Program-made: the position numbers and the translations under genes
DNA from: Bordetella holmesii ATCC 51541
GTDB taxonomy: Bacteria; Pseudomonadota; Gammaproteobacteria; Burkholderiales; Burkholderiaceae_B
DNA length: 64,000 nt
Direction of reading: 5' to 3'
NCBI GenBank assembly: GCA_000612485.1
Contig: CP007494.1
Span: 3,038,001-3,102,000 of the forward strand
Shown here: piece by piece, positions 1-8,761 of the stretch
Numbering within the stretch: the stretch's first letter is position 1
Layout: every line of letters starts with the position of its first letter
Notes under the pieces: generated by a model
Databases searched by the model: none
What the model saw: the letters and a program-made list of their open reading frames with translations, nothing else
What the model was told of the DNA's origin: nothing

Positions 1-581
1 AAAGCCAAGCCGCGCTTTGCGCGCAGCGGCCTGTCCAATGTGGTGCCCGTGGCCATTGATAGCGAGAACGACTCCCGGGTCAAGCGCCTGGCAGGCAAGG
101 CTCAGCGCGTACTCGTGGATGCGCCTTGCACCGGCATAGGGACGTTGCGGCGCAACCCCGATCTGAAGTGGCGGCAGCAGCCCCAGTCGCTGGGCGAATT
201 GTGCGAGCTGCAATATCGCATCCTGAAGAGCGCAGCGCGGTGTGTGGCGCCGGGTGGGCGCCTGGTCTACGCGACATGCAGCCTGTTGCCGGAAGAAAAC
301 GGCGATCAGGCCGACCGCTTCCTGGCCGAACATCCCGATTTCGAACGCCTGGACGCGGCCGCGCTGTTGCATAACCGCTGCGACAACCTGGAGCTGGAAG
401 GCCCTTACGTCCAGTTGCGCCCCGATCTGCACGGCACCGATGGCTTTTTCGCTGCCGTCTTCGAGCGCAAAAAGGCCGTCCGTCACACCGCCGAGGCAAA
501 ACAAGAGGCCGTCGAGCCGGCTGCCACCGAGCACGTGCCCCCTCCGACCAGGTTCAGGCTGTCGAAGAGGTCAAGGATTAA
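1..581 (+). CDS. RsmB/NOP-family RNA (cytosine-5) methyltransferase, 3' part, tail frameshifted
   Basis: The gene enters from the left edge already open in frame 1. The visible part carries the SAM-methyltransferase motif IV VDAPCTGIGTLRRNPDLKW and motif VI VYATCSLLPEEN, whose TC cysteine is the nucleophile in the Fmu/RsmB/NOP group that methylates C5 of rRNA or tRNA cytosines. As written, the frame does not stop until 840, reading antisense into the next gene. Adding one C to the C run near 538-542 gives a natural ending DQVQAVEEVKD and a TAA at 579-581, five bases before the end of the convergent gene. I therefore end the gene at 581 and treat the 581-840 extension as an artefact of a one-base loss. 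Only the last third or so of the protein is in the window, so which RNA it modifies cannot be told. Confidence 0.75.
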
Positions 582-585
582 AGGC

Positions 586-993
586 TCACGGCAGGACCAC
601 GATGTTCGCGCTTCCGGTTTCGGGGGCGCGGTCGCGTGCCTGATAACGCACGGTCCAGGTGACGGTATCACGGCCCGTTTTGTCGGCCTTGTAGATGATT
701 TGGGATACTGGCGTGGCGATATAACCACACCCGCCGCTGCCACCCGTATTGCCCTGGCTGCTAACGACGGTGGCCGCCCCCAGTGTGGGCGGCTGCGTCA
801 GTTGCAGGCGAGGAGCGGCCAGCGCCAGGCAACCTCTTAGCTCGTAAAAGCTGGCCAGCACGACGGTCTGGCCCGGCTTTAAAGAAACAGGGGCAGGCGT
901 GGCTGCCAACGGAGTGCACGCAAGCAGAGAGACGGCGAATAGGCGTAACATGGGTCGGGCCTGTCGGGCCGAACTAAGGGGAAGACACAACAT
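586..993 (-). CDS. Small secreted protein of unknown function
   Basis: A 135-residue protein. The ATG at 993 is preferred because it has a strong ribosome site (AGGGGG, 9 bases upstream); a second ATG at 951 lacks one. The N-terminus looks like a signal peptide: a basic stretch, the hydrophobic core LRLFAVSLLACTPLAA and a likely cleavage after ATPA. The mature part is about 100 residues, rich in beta-forming residues, with cysteines in RGCLALA and SGGCGY and the ending GSANIVVLP. I do not recognise a family. It lies tail to tail with the RNA methyltransferase gene, only five bases from that gene's restored stop. Its promoter side is where an IS1001-like element inserted at 1064, about 70 bases upstream, so its expression may be altered. 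Confidence 0.6.
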   Translation of the reverse strand: MLCLPLSSARQARPMLRLFAVSLLACTPLAATPAPVSLKPGQTVVLASFYELRGCLALAAPRLQLTQPPTLGAATVVSSQGNTGGSGGCGYIATPVSQIIYKADKTGRDTVTWTVRYQARDRAPETGSANIVVLP

Positions 994-1191
994 ATTGTGC
1001 CACCCCCTTTGTAGCAAAATGTTGGATCGCTCTGTTGGGCGGCAAATACACCCCCAAATTAGAGGTTCATCGCGGAATAGCGTGGAGCCGTGCTTGATTG
1101 CCGTTACGCTTGATCCTTGATTTTTCAAGGATCAAGGTGACCTGCTCCCCGTGATTAGTACGAAATCGATGTAGAGTCCGTTCCCAAAGGA

Positions 1192-1458
1192 ATGGCAATG
1201 AAGAAACGATTTACGGAAGAGCAAATCATCGGCGTGCTCAAGGAAGCCGATGCAGGTGCCAAGCCCGCAGAGTTGTGCCGCAAGCACGGAATCTCCGAGG
1301 CAACGTACTACAACTGGAAGGCGAAGTTCGGTGGCATGACGGTGTCGGACGCTCAGAGGCTCAAGGAGCTGGAGCAGGAGAACAACAAGCTCAAGAAGCT
1401 GTTGGCCGAGTCGATGCTGGACAAGGCGGCGCTTCAGGATCTGCTAAGCCGAAAGTAG
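1192..1458 (+). CDS. IS407-like transposase OrfA
   Basis: This 88-residue protein has an N-terminal helix-turn-helix of the transposase_8 type (FTEEQIIGVLKEADAG and LCRKHGISEATYYNWKAKFG) followed by a leucine-rich coiled coil (LKELEQENNKLKKLL), the usual IS3 OrfA build for binding the terminal repeats. The ATG at 1192 follows AAAGGAATGGCA. The frame ends TAG at 1456-1458 right after an A-AAG sequence (1452-1455) where -1 slippage would join it to OrfB and give the fused transposase. Confidence 0.92.
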   Translation: MAMKKRFTEEQIIGVLKEADAGAKPAELCRKHGISEATYYNWKAKFGGMTVSDAQRLKELEQENNKLKKLLAESMLDKAALQDLLSRK

Positions 1459-2318
1459 TCAGCCCGCAGGCCAAACGCGAGGCGGTCAGGACATTAATGA
1501 CCGAGCGCAGCATGGGTGTTACCCGGGCCTGTGGGCTGGTAGGAATTTCGCGGTCGCTGTTTGCCTACGAGAGCACACGCTCAGGCGATGCTGCGCTGAC
1601 CGAGCGCATGAAAGAGATGGCAGTGGAGAAACGACGCTACGGCTATCGGAGGATCCATGTGCTCTTACGTCGCGAAGGCTGGCAAGCAAATCACAAGCGA
1701 ATCTGGCGGCTGTACAGTCTGGCAGGGTTAAGCGTGCGAAAACGAAAGCGTAAGCGAATCGCGGCGACCGAGCGCGTGGTTCGCCCAGCGGCAATCGCGC
1801 CGAATCAGAGTTGGTCAATGGACTTTGTGGCCGACGGCCTAGCCTATGGCCGCCGATTCCGCTGTTTGACTATCGTCGATGACTACACTCGCGAATGCCT
1901 GGCCATCGAGGTCGATACGTCGTTGCCGGGACTGCGTGTTGCCATGGTGCTGCAACGGCTGGCGGAGATGCGTGGCCTGCCGCGATCTATTACCGTGGAC
2001 AACGGGCCAGAGTTCGCCGGAAGAGCCTTGGACGCCTGGGCCTACCAAGCAGGCGTAAAGCTGTCGTTTATTCGGCCGGGTAAGCCGGTGGAGAACGCTT
2101 ATATCGAAAGTTTCAACGGCAAGTTCCGCGACGAATGCCTTAACGAGCACTGGTTCTTGTCCCTGCGACAGGCTAAAAGCTTGATCGAAAACTGGCGAGT
2201 CGAGTACAACACCGATCGGCCTCACAGCGCGCTCGGATATTTAACGCCGGCGCAATTCGTGCAGGCTCATCAGAAAGAAGGTCTTTTACCCCTGGGCTCT
2301 ATGTCGGTGCCGTACTAA
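1455..2318 (+). CDS. IS407-like transposase OrfB (catalytic part, made by -1 frameshift)
   Basis: OrfB has the rve integrase fold with the DDE residues in WSMDFVADGL, TVDNGPEFAGRALD and NAYIESFNGKFRDEC. It continues from OrfA by -1 slippage at AAAG (1452-1455), giving the join SRK-VVSPQAKREAV and a fused product of about 375 residues. There is no good independent start near 1455; the frame is open further upstream only as an overlap with orfA. The coding sequence is intact, so this copy could be active. It is almost identical to the other two copies; for example this copy has VEKRRYGYRR where the others have VAKRRYGYRR. Confidence 0.9.
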   Translation, partial: VVSPQAKREAVRTLMTERSMGVTRACGLVGISRSLFAYESTRSGDAALTERMKEMAVEKRRYGYRRIHVLLRREGWQANHKRIWRLYSLAGLSVRKRKRKRIAATERVVRPAAIAPNQSWSMDFVADGLAYGRRFRCLTIVDDYTRECLAIEVDTSLPGLRVAMVLQRLAEMRGLPRSITVDNGPEFAGRALDAWAYQAGVKLSFIRPGKPVENAYIESFNGKFRDECLNEHWFLSLRQAKSLIENWRVEYNTDRPHSALGYLTPAQFVQAHQKEGLLPLGSMSVPY

Positions 2319-2618
2319 ATCTGGGGGCAGGTCACATCAACAACACCATCAAAGTCATCAAGCGCCGCGCCTACGGCTACCGCGATCAGGAGTACTTCTT
2401 CCTCAAGATCCGGTCTGCATTCCCCGGTATTCCTCGATGAACCATATTAGAGGCGACAGGCAGCCCTTTGGCCGGCTGGCGCAGCCCCCCACCAGGGTGA
2501 GCGAAAGACGGCTTAGTACTTGATTTCGCTCAAAAACTATTTTGAAATTGCGCTGTCATAAGAAATTCAGGTGGGCTACACTTCTCCCACTCTTTCTGTG
2601 AGGCTAGAAAACGGTTTT

Positions 2619-3827
2619 ATGGATTACATCCTTTCTTTCATATCCGGTGGTCTGACTCAGGCCAGTTGGTGGCAGATCCTCGCTTTCACGCTGATCGTGA
2701 CCCACATCACGATCGTGTCCGTGACGGTGTTTCTGCATCGTAGTCAGGCGCACCGAGGCCTCGACCTGCATCCTGCGGTCATGCATTTCTTCCGCTTCTG
2801 GCTTTGGCTGACCACGGGTATGGTCACCAAGGAATGGGTCGCCATTCACCGTAAGCACCACGCCAAGTGTGAGAAAGAGGGCGATCCGCACTCGCCCATG
2901 CTCTTTGGCATCTGGAAGGTGCTGTTCCGCGGTGCCGAACTGTATCGCGAAGAGTCCAACAACAAGGAAACCATGGCCAAGTTTGGTCATGGCACCCCTG
3001 ACGACTGGCTCGAGCGCAACGTCTACACCAAGCACAGCCTGTGGGGCGTGCTGACGATGCTGGCCATCGATATCGCCTTGTTCGGCGCCATGGGCCTGAC
3101 GGTCTGGGCTGTACAGATGGCGTGGATTCCCTTCTGGGCCGCTGGCGTGGTCAACGGTATCGGCCACTACTGGGGTTATCGCAACTACAACAGCCCCGAT
3201 ACCAGCACCAACGTGTTCCCCTGGGGCATCGTCATCGGTGGCGAAGAGTTGCACAACAACCATCACGCTCATGGCACATCGGCCAAGTTTTCGGCCAAGT
3301 GGTATGAATTGGATATCGGCTGGGGCTACATCACCGTCATGCGTTGGCTGGGTCTGGCCAAGGTCAAGAAGGTCGCTCCCAAGCTCACGCTGGATCCGGA
3401 TGCCAAGTCCATCGACCTGCGTACCTTGCAAGGCGTGATCACGCACCGATACGAAGTCATGGCCCGCTACGCTGACGTCATCAAAAAGGCTGCCGGCGAA
3501 GAAATGTCCAAGCTGAAATCGTCGCGCCGCAAGGGTAGCGAGGATTGCAACTGGACGGTGCTCAAGCGCGCCCGCCGCACGCTGACCCGCAACGAAGATG
3601 TGCTGCGTCCGGCGCAGTTGGCCGAGGTGGATCAGGTCATCGCCAAAAATGCCTCGCTGTCGACCCTGGTGCAAATGCGCCGTGAACTTGGTCGCCTGTG
3701 GGAAAGCTCTAGCGCCAGCAGCGAGCAGTTGCTGCATGACCTGCAAGCCTGGTGCCAGCGCGCTCAGCAAAGTGGCATCGCCGGGCTGGAGCAGTTTGCT
3801 GTCAATTTGCGCCGCTACGCGGCATGA
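2619..3827 (+). CDS. Membrane acyl-lipid/acyl-CoA fatty acid desaturase
   Basis: A 402-residue protein starting at the ATG at 2619. It has the three histidine boxes that hold the di-iron centre of membrane desaturases: HRSQAHR (residues 40-46), HRKHH (77-81) and HNNHH (about 212-216), with hydrophobic pairs between them. It probably puts a cis double bond, most likely delta-9, into saturated acyl chains in the inner membrane. The catalytic part ends near residue 255; about 145 further residues form a basic, helix-rich tail (ITHRYEVMARYADVIKKAAG onward) of unknown role. The stop codon overlaps the uvrD start (ATGA at 3824-3827), so the two genes are likely translationally coupled. Confidence 0.88.
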   Translation: MDYILSFISGGLTQASWWQILAFTLIVTHITIVSVTVFLHRSQAHRGLDLHPAVMHFFRFWLWLTTGMVTKEWVAIHRKHHAKCEKEGDPHSPMLFGIWKVLFRGAELYREESNNKETMAKFGHGTPDDWLERNVYTKHSLWGVLTMLAIDIALFGAMGLTVWAVQMAWIPFWAAGVVNGIGHYWGYRNYNSPDTSTNVFPWGIVIGGEELHNNHHAHGTSAKFSAKWYELDIGWGYITVMRWLGLAKVKKVAPKLTLDPDAKSIDLRTLQGVITHRYEVMARYADVIKKAAGEEMSKLKSSRRKGSEDCNWTVLKRARRTLTRNEDVLRPAQLAEVDQVIAKNASLSTLVQMRRELGRLWESSSASSEQLLHDLQAWCQRAQQSGIAGLEQFAVNLRRYAA

Positions 3828-6105
3828 TGCTGGACAAGCTCAATCCCGAACAACGCGCCGCAGTCACTCTAGAACCGCAACACGCCCTGGTCTTGGCCGG
3901 GCGGGTAGCGGCAAGACCCGGGTCCTCACGACCCGCATGGCCTGGCTGATTCAAACCGGCCAGGCCAGTCCGTTTGGACTCCTGGCCGTTACGTTTACCA
4001 ATAAGGCTGCCCGCGAGATGTTGACGCGCATGGCGGCCATATTGCCTATCGATACCAGAGGGCTGTGGATTGGGACGTTCCATGGTCTGTGCAATCGCAT
4101 GCTGCGGGCGCATCATCGTGACGCCGGGCTGCCCCAGGCCTTTCAGATCCTCGATACCGCCGACCAGCTCGCTGCCATCAAGCGGCTGCTCAAAGCTCAA
4201 GGCATCGACGACGAGAAATATCCCCCGCGCGATGTTCAGCGTTTTATCTCCAGCGCCAAAGAAGAAGGCCAACGTCCGGCCGAGGTAGAGGCCTGGGATG
4301 CGCATCGGCGCAAGCTCATCGAGATTTATCAGCTCTACGAGGCCCAGTGCCAGCGTGAAGGCGTGGTGGATTTCGCCGAGTTGCTGTTGCGCGCCTACGA
4401 GCTGTTGTCACGCAATGCGCCGGTGCGAGAGCATTATCAGCGGCGCTTTCGCCATATTCTGGTCGATGAGTTCCAGGATACGAATACGCTGCAGTACAAA
4501 TGGCTCCGGTTGCTGGCCGGAGGCGGCGCGGCCATCTTCGCCGTTGGCGACGACGACCAGTCCATTTATGCCTTCCGCGGTGCGAACGTCGGCAACATGG
4601 CCGACTTCGAGCGCGACTATGCTCACGGACGTGTCATTCGCCTGGAGCAGAACTACCGGTCCTTTGGCCATATCCTCGATGCTGCCAACGCGCTCATTGG
4701 CCACAACCAGGGGCGCCTGGGCAAGAACCTCTGGACCGACCAGGGCGAAGGCGAACCCATCCGTGTGATGGAGCTGCCCTCCGATGGTATGGAGGCACAG
4801 TGGGTGGTCGAAGAAATTCGCGCTCTCATCCACGAAGGCCGTTCGCGCAGCGAAATCGCCGTGCTCTACCGCAGCAATGCGCAGTCACGCGTTCTGGAAC
4901 ACGCGCTCTTTTCTGCGGGCGTAGCCTACAAAGTCTATGGTGGCCTGCGGTTTTTCGAGCGTCAGGAAATCAAGCATGCGCTGGCTTATCTGCGGCTGAT
5001 CTCCAACCCCGACGACGATACGTCATTCATGCGAGTGGTCAATTTCCCCACTCGCGGCATTGGCGCCCGCACGCTCGAGCAACTCGCGGATGCCGCCCAG
5101 AGCGGGCAGACCAGCTTATTCGGTGCCGTCGCCCGCGTGCCTGGCAAGGGTGGCGCAAACCTTGCTGCATTTGCCCAGTTGATCGGTCGCCTGGCGTCAG
5201 AGACGCGAGAGCTGCCGTTACCGGAAATGGTTGAGCATCTCATCGAAGAAAGCGGTCTGAAGGCGCACTATCAGGCCGAACGTGAGGGTGCCGAGCGCCT
5301 GGAAAACCTGAACGAACTCGTCACGGCGGCGGCGGTGTTTGCTACCGAAGAGAACGTCGAGGGGTTGCCGGCCGGCGAGCTGCTGGAGGGGACTGCGCCT
5401 GCAGTGGGTGAGGAGCCGGAGGCGGCCCTGGTGGCTCCGATCATGACGCCCCTGGCTGCCTTCTTGTCACATGCCGCGCTTGAGGCAGGTGACAACCAGG
5501 CGCAGGCTGGCCAGGATGCCGTGCAGTTGATGACGGTACACGCGGCCAAGGGCCTGGAGTTTGATGCCGTGTTCATCAGCGGGCTGGAAGATGGCTTGTT
5601 TCCTCATGAGAACAGCATTCTGGAGCCCGCCGGACTGGAGGAGGAACGCCGTCTGATGTATGTGGCCATCACTCGCGCGCGTGAGCGACTCTATTTGACG
5701 CTGGCGCAAAGCCGGATGTTGAATGGGCAGACCCGTTACGCCATGCGCTCGCGCTTCCTGGACGAAATTCCGCAGGCGCATCTGAAGTGGCTGACGCCGC
5801 GTGCGAGCAGTAACGCTGGCCTGAGCTCTGCCAGCAGCATCGCTTGGACAGATCGGGGTGATGCCTATGGCCGTCGCCATACCGGCACCATCGCACCGCG
5901 GGCGCCGCGCACGGGTACCAATGGGGTGACCGTGGGCGACGTGCAGTACAGGGTGGGGCAAGGTGTGCGCCATGGCCGTTTTGGCGAGGGCACTATCATC
6001 GGCCTGAGCGGAGCAGGCCAAGACGCCCAGGCGCAGATTCAGTTCCGTGATGTCGGCACCAAAACGCTGGCGCTGGGCATTGCAAAACTGGACATCGTTG
6101 CCTGA
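3824..6105 (+). pseudogene. uvrD: DNA helicase II (UvrD), frameshifted inside Walker A
   Basis: A superfamily 1A 3'-5' helicase of about 760 residues that acts in nucleotide excision and mismatch repair. The start MMLDKLNPEQRAAV lies in one frame and everything from AGSGKTRVL on in another. The Walker A reads GCCGGGCGGG near 3897-3905; one more G gives LVLAGAGSGKTRVL in a single frame. All later motifs are present: VTFTNKAAREM, VDEFQDT, GDDDQSIYAFRGA, VHAAKGLEFDAVF and AITRARERLYL, plus the long C-terminal tail of UvrD. As written no full product with an ATP-binding loop can be made, because the first frame stops soon after the break. Either a real loss of uvrD or a one-base consensus error. 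The restored start overlaps the desaturase stop. Confidence 0.85.
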
Positions 6106-6115
6106 ACGGCAGTCC

Positions 6116-8497
6116 TCAATAACGGTACGCTACCTGTAGCCAGATCTCGCGCCCGGTGCGAAATCGACGTTCGTCGATGTCGTTGCCCGGGCGCGTGGCT
6201 GTCAGAGGGGGCATGTGGTTGAGGACGTTGAGTACATCGACTGCCATCATCAGGCCTTTGGCGAAACTTGGATACCAGGCAATGCGTGTGTCCCACGTCC
6301 AGTGCGATGGCAGGCGTACGGGCGCATAAATATCCAGAGGGTGCCGCCCCGGCGTGCTGTCCACGTATAGGATGTCGTGACGACGGCTCTGCCAGTTGAG
6401 CGCATTGTTCCAACTCAAGCCGAGCTGCGGCCATTGTCCGTGGATATCCAGCGAAACCTTGTGGGGCAGGTTGAAGTCGCCCGGCGGCAGGTCGGAGGCT
6501 CGGATACGTTTGCCCCGATAGATCACGTAAGCATCGCGTTCGGCAGGCGAGGCTTCGTAGCCTTCCGCGAGACGGGTGTTACGCTGGCTTTTCTGATAGC
6601 CCCAGCTCAATGACGCCTGCCACAGTGTCTGCCTGATACGCCAAGGATTCTCGTTGCTGACGGTAAGGGTCCAGTCCCGTGTACGTGATCGCCCTTCGTT
6701 GGTGTAGCGGTAGCCGGTATAGGAGTCGCCCCGCCTGACGACCTGATCACGCCCGTTACGGTGGACGAAAGAAAGCACGCCTTGCAGACCGAACGCTTTC
6801 TGTGTCAGCGAGAAGGCCCATTCGTCGTCATAAGGGCTGCGCAGACCAGCATAGTCGACACGAGTGGCCAGGCTGCTGTCGACGACCGGATTGCCGAAGA
6901 CGTCGAGGACGACTTCGCTCAGGCGGCTGAACTCTTCGGCGAGCGCGATCTTCAGCGCCTGCGCGCCGTAGTAGCGTGACCAACCCGCGCTCAACACGGT
7001 GTTTCCGTCGCCCCGCGCGTCCCAATCGAGGCGGCTGCGGGGAGCGATATGCCGCTGATTCAGAAAATTGTCCTTGTCGTAGCGCAAGCCCGTCATCAGC
7101 GTCCAACGCCGCCACCGCAAGTCGTTGGAGGCGTATAGCCCGAGCTGGGTGTGCTGCAGAGATACGCTGCCTGGTTTGTGGCGCACCTTGGAGGATTGGG
7201 CCTCGGTGCCGTCGAGCATATGTATCGCGCGATAGGAGTAGGCTTCGCGATAGCGTTTGAAGCGGGCCTGAGCGTGCTCGACCTGCAAGCCGACATAAGG
7301 GCTGAAGTGCCAGTCGGCCGCTTGCCAGGGGGCCAGGTCCAGGCGGCTATTGAAGGTGAGATTGCGCTGACCTCTTTCGCTTTTGCCGTAACCGCCGCTG
7401 GAGAAATCCGGCCTGCCGTCTTCGAACTCGTGTTGAACGAACGCGTTGTGAACGGAGTTCTGTCGGCTGTTGAAGTCATCCAGCCCCGCGCGTAGCGACC
7501 ACTGCCCGATGCCGGATTCGTGTTCCAGACCCAGGTCCACACCGTGGGCGAGGTGCTGGTTGCGCCAGTCGGTATCGCGCGACTCGATACTGACCAGATG
7601 CTCGCGACGGTTGGCGTGCTTGATGTTTAGATCAAGCAGTGTCCGGGAATCGATGCGATGAGTGAAGTCAGCCAGAAAATTGTCGACGCGGTCGGCGTAA
7701 TTGTCCTGCTCGATGAGGTCCAGATCGTTCATGGCGCCGAGACGAAAGCGCTGGATGTGCGATTCGCGTCGCGATACGCCCAGGATCACGCCACTCCTGT
7801 CGCCCAGCGAGAGGTCGCTCGTGACGGTGTAGAAGCGCTTGCGCCAACGGGGAGTAAAGCCAGGCTCGCCCTGAGTCCATTTTTCGAGGTCATAGTCCGG
7901 GATCCGTTGGCGGGTGAGGTTGGAGCTGTTCCAACGATAGCCCAGCTCGATGTGATTGCCGCCGGACGGCCGGCGCAGGCTGGCGTCGACCACGCCGCCC
8001 GTGAATGAGCCGTACTCCACCGGGATGCCGCTGTCGAAAACGCGCACTTCGCCAAGCAGCGCTGTATCCAGAAAATAGGCCTGGGGGTTGCTGGGCACGC
8101 TACCCAGCAAACGATCTTTGCTGGAGGGATCCACCTGGCTGGTCGCGTTGACGCCATTGATCAGGAACCGATTCTGGAAAGGGCTGGAGCCGTGAAAAGA
8201 TATGTCGGCCACGTCCAGTGAACCTCGGCCAGCGCTATCCGCGACAGCATTGTCCTGACGTACCGACGGGAGTGTCGACAGCAGCGAGCTCAGATCACGG
8301 TTGGATGCTGGCGTAGCGCGGATTTCACTGGATGTATAGATATGTTCGCGTGGCAGCGGGGCCGTGACGGACACCGTGTCCAGCCATGGCGTAGGGTCTT
8401 GCGCAGGCTTGGGGGCGGTTTGCTCTTGGGCCGTCGCGGCGCCGCAAACAAGGAGGGTGGTCAGCGCCGCATAGCGCCGAAGCAGAGGAATCCACAT
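6116..8497 (-). CDS. TonB-dependent outer-membrane receptor
   Basis: A 793-residue protein with a signal peptide (YAALTTLLVCGAATAQ), an N-terminal plug domain (about residues 40-160: TVSVTAPLPREHIYTSSEI, then the plug core RFLINGVNATSQ and EYGSFTGGVVDAS) and a long beta-barrel with alternating aromatic and polar residues. It ends in VAYRY, the aromatic C-terminus used by the BAM machinery. Such receptors take up iron chelates, cobalamin or other large nutrients across the outer membrane using TonB energy. The substrate cannot be told: no periplasmic signalling domain is present and no siderophore or transport genes lie beside it. The gene is convergent with uvrD (10-base gap) and stands alone. 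Confidence 0.9.
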   Translation of the reverse strand: MWIPLLRRYAALTTLLVCGAATAQEQTAPKPAQDPTPWLDTVSVTAPLPREHIYTSSEIRATPASNRDLSSLLSTLPSVRQDNAVADSAGRGSLDVADISFHGSSPFQNRFLINGVNATSQVDPSSKDRLLGSVPSNPQAYFLDTALLGEVRVFDSGIPVEYGSFTGGVVDASLRRPSGGNHIELGYRWNSSNLTRQRIPDYDLEKWTQGEPGFTPRWRKRFYTVTSDLSLGDRSGVILGVSRRESHIQRFRLGAMNDLDLIEQDNYADRVDNFLADFTHRIDSRTLLDLNIKHANRREHLVSIESRDTDWRNQHLAHGVDLGLEHESGIGQWSLRAGLDDFNSRQNSVHNAFVQHEFEDGRPDFSSGGYGKSERGQRNLTFNSRLDLAPWQAADWHFSPYVGLQVEHAQARFKRYREAYSYRAIHMLDGTEAQSSKVRHKPGSVSLQHTQLGLYASNDLRWRRWTLMTGLRYDKDNFLNQRHIAPRSRLDWDARGDGNTVLSAGWSRYYGAQALKIALAEEFSRLSEVVLDVFGNPVVDSSLATRVDYAGLRSPYDDEWAFSLTQKAFGLQGVLSFVHRNGRDQVVRRGDSYTGYRYTNEGRSRTRDWTLTVSNENPWRIRQTLWQASLSWGYQKSQRNTRLAEGYEASPAERDAYVIYRGKRIRASDLPPGDFNLPHKVSLDIHGQWPQLGLSWNNALNWQSRRHDILYVDSTPGRHPLDIYAPVRLPSHWTWDTRIAWYPSFAKGLMMAVDVLNVLNHMPPLTATRPGNDIDERRFRTGREIWLQVAYRY

Positions 8498-8649
8498 TCT
8501 GAACTTCCAGATGACGGTAAAAAACAGCCATGGAGCAGAAGGGGAAGAGAGCCAAACATGAGCAAACCCGGAACCAGAGAGAGCCCAAACTATAGGCGTG
8601 CGCAGGCTTGCGTGGGTCCCGGCCGATACGGCGGCGAAACCTCATGCGG

Positions 8650-8655
8650 TATAAT
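8650..8655 (+). promoter_or_regulatory. Perfect -10 hexamer in a gene-free gap
   Basis: TATAAT lies in the 263-bp gap between the TonB receptor start and the end of the ABC-F gene, on the strand that carries no annotated gene. I find no convincing -35 at 17 bases. Transcription from it would run about 40 bases and meet the hairpins at 8696-8761, so a short non-coding RNA is possible but unproven. Confidence 0.25.
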
Positions 8656-8695
8656 CAGAAACTTCAATTATGTCCGCAGCCTGCGTGGCGGAACT

Positions 8696-8761
8696 AAGCT
8701 GCCGTGGCGGGACACGGCAGCTTGGTAGCCGCTGGCCGGCCGGGAGTCGCTGGCCAGCGGC
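8696..8761. terminator. Two strong hairpins after the ABC-F gene
   Basis: Stem one is 11 bp (8696-8706 with 8713-8723, six-base loop); stem two is 10 bp (8728-8737 with 8752-8761). The second stem touches the stop codon of the minus-strand ABC-F gene. Neither has a long U tract, so they may stabilise the mRNA end or act as imperfect terminators. Confidence 0.5.

Larger units (their letters stand above)
1138..2334 (+). mobile_element. IS407-like IS3-family element, copy 1
   Basis: The element is 1197 bp, beginning TGACCTGCTCCCC and ending GGGGGCAGGTCA, which are imperfect inverted repeats. It encodes orfA and orfB in overlapping frames, the standard IS3-family layout. The flanking tetranucleotides AAGG and CATC do not match, so this copy does not show the 4-bp duplication of a simple insertion. 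Two near-identical copies lie at 17420-20564 (split) and 22594-23790. Confidence 0.92.
1064..2443 (+). mobile_element. IS1001-like (ISL3 family) element reduced to its two ends around an IS407-like element
   Basis: The left 74 bases (1064-1137) and right 109 bases (2335-2443) match the two ends of the intact element at 30510-31815, including the terminal GGTTCATCGCGGAATA and its inverted copy. About 1.12 kb of the interior, with nearly the whole transposase, is missing and an IS407-like element sits in its place. The outer flanks AAATTAGA (1056-1063) and ATATTAGA (2444-2451) match at 7 of 8 bases, as expected for the 8-bp target duplication of this family, so both ends belong to one original insertion. 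Confidence 0.85.

Noticed and set aside
581..840. C-terminal extension of the RNA methyltransferase
   Set aside because: It is antisense to the next gene and a one-base correction gives a natural stop at 581.
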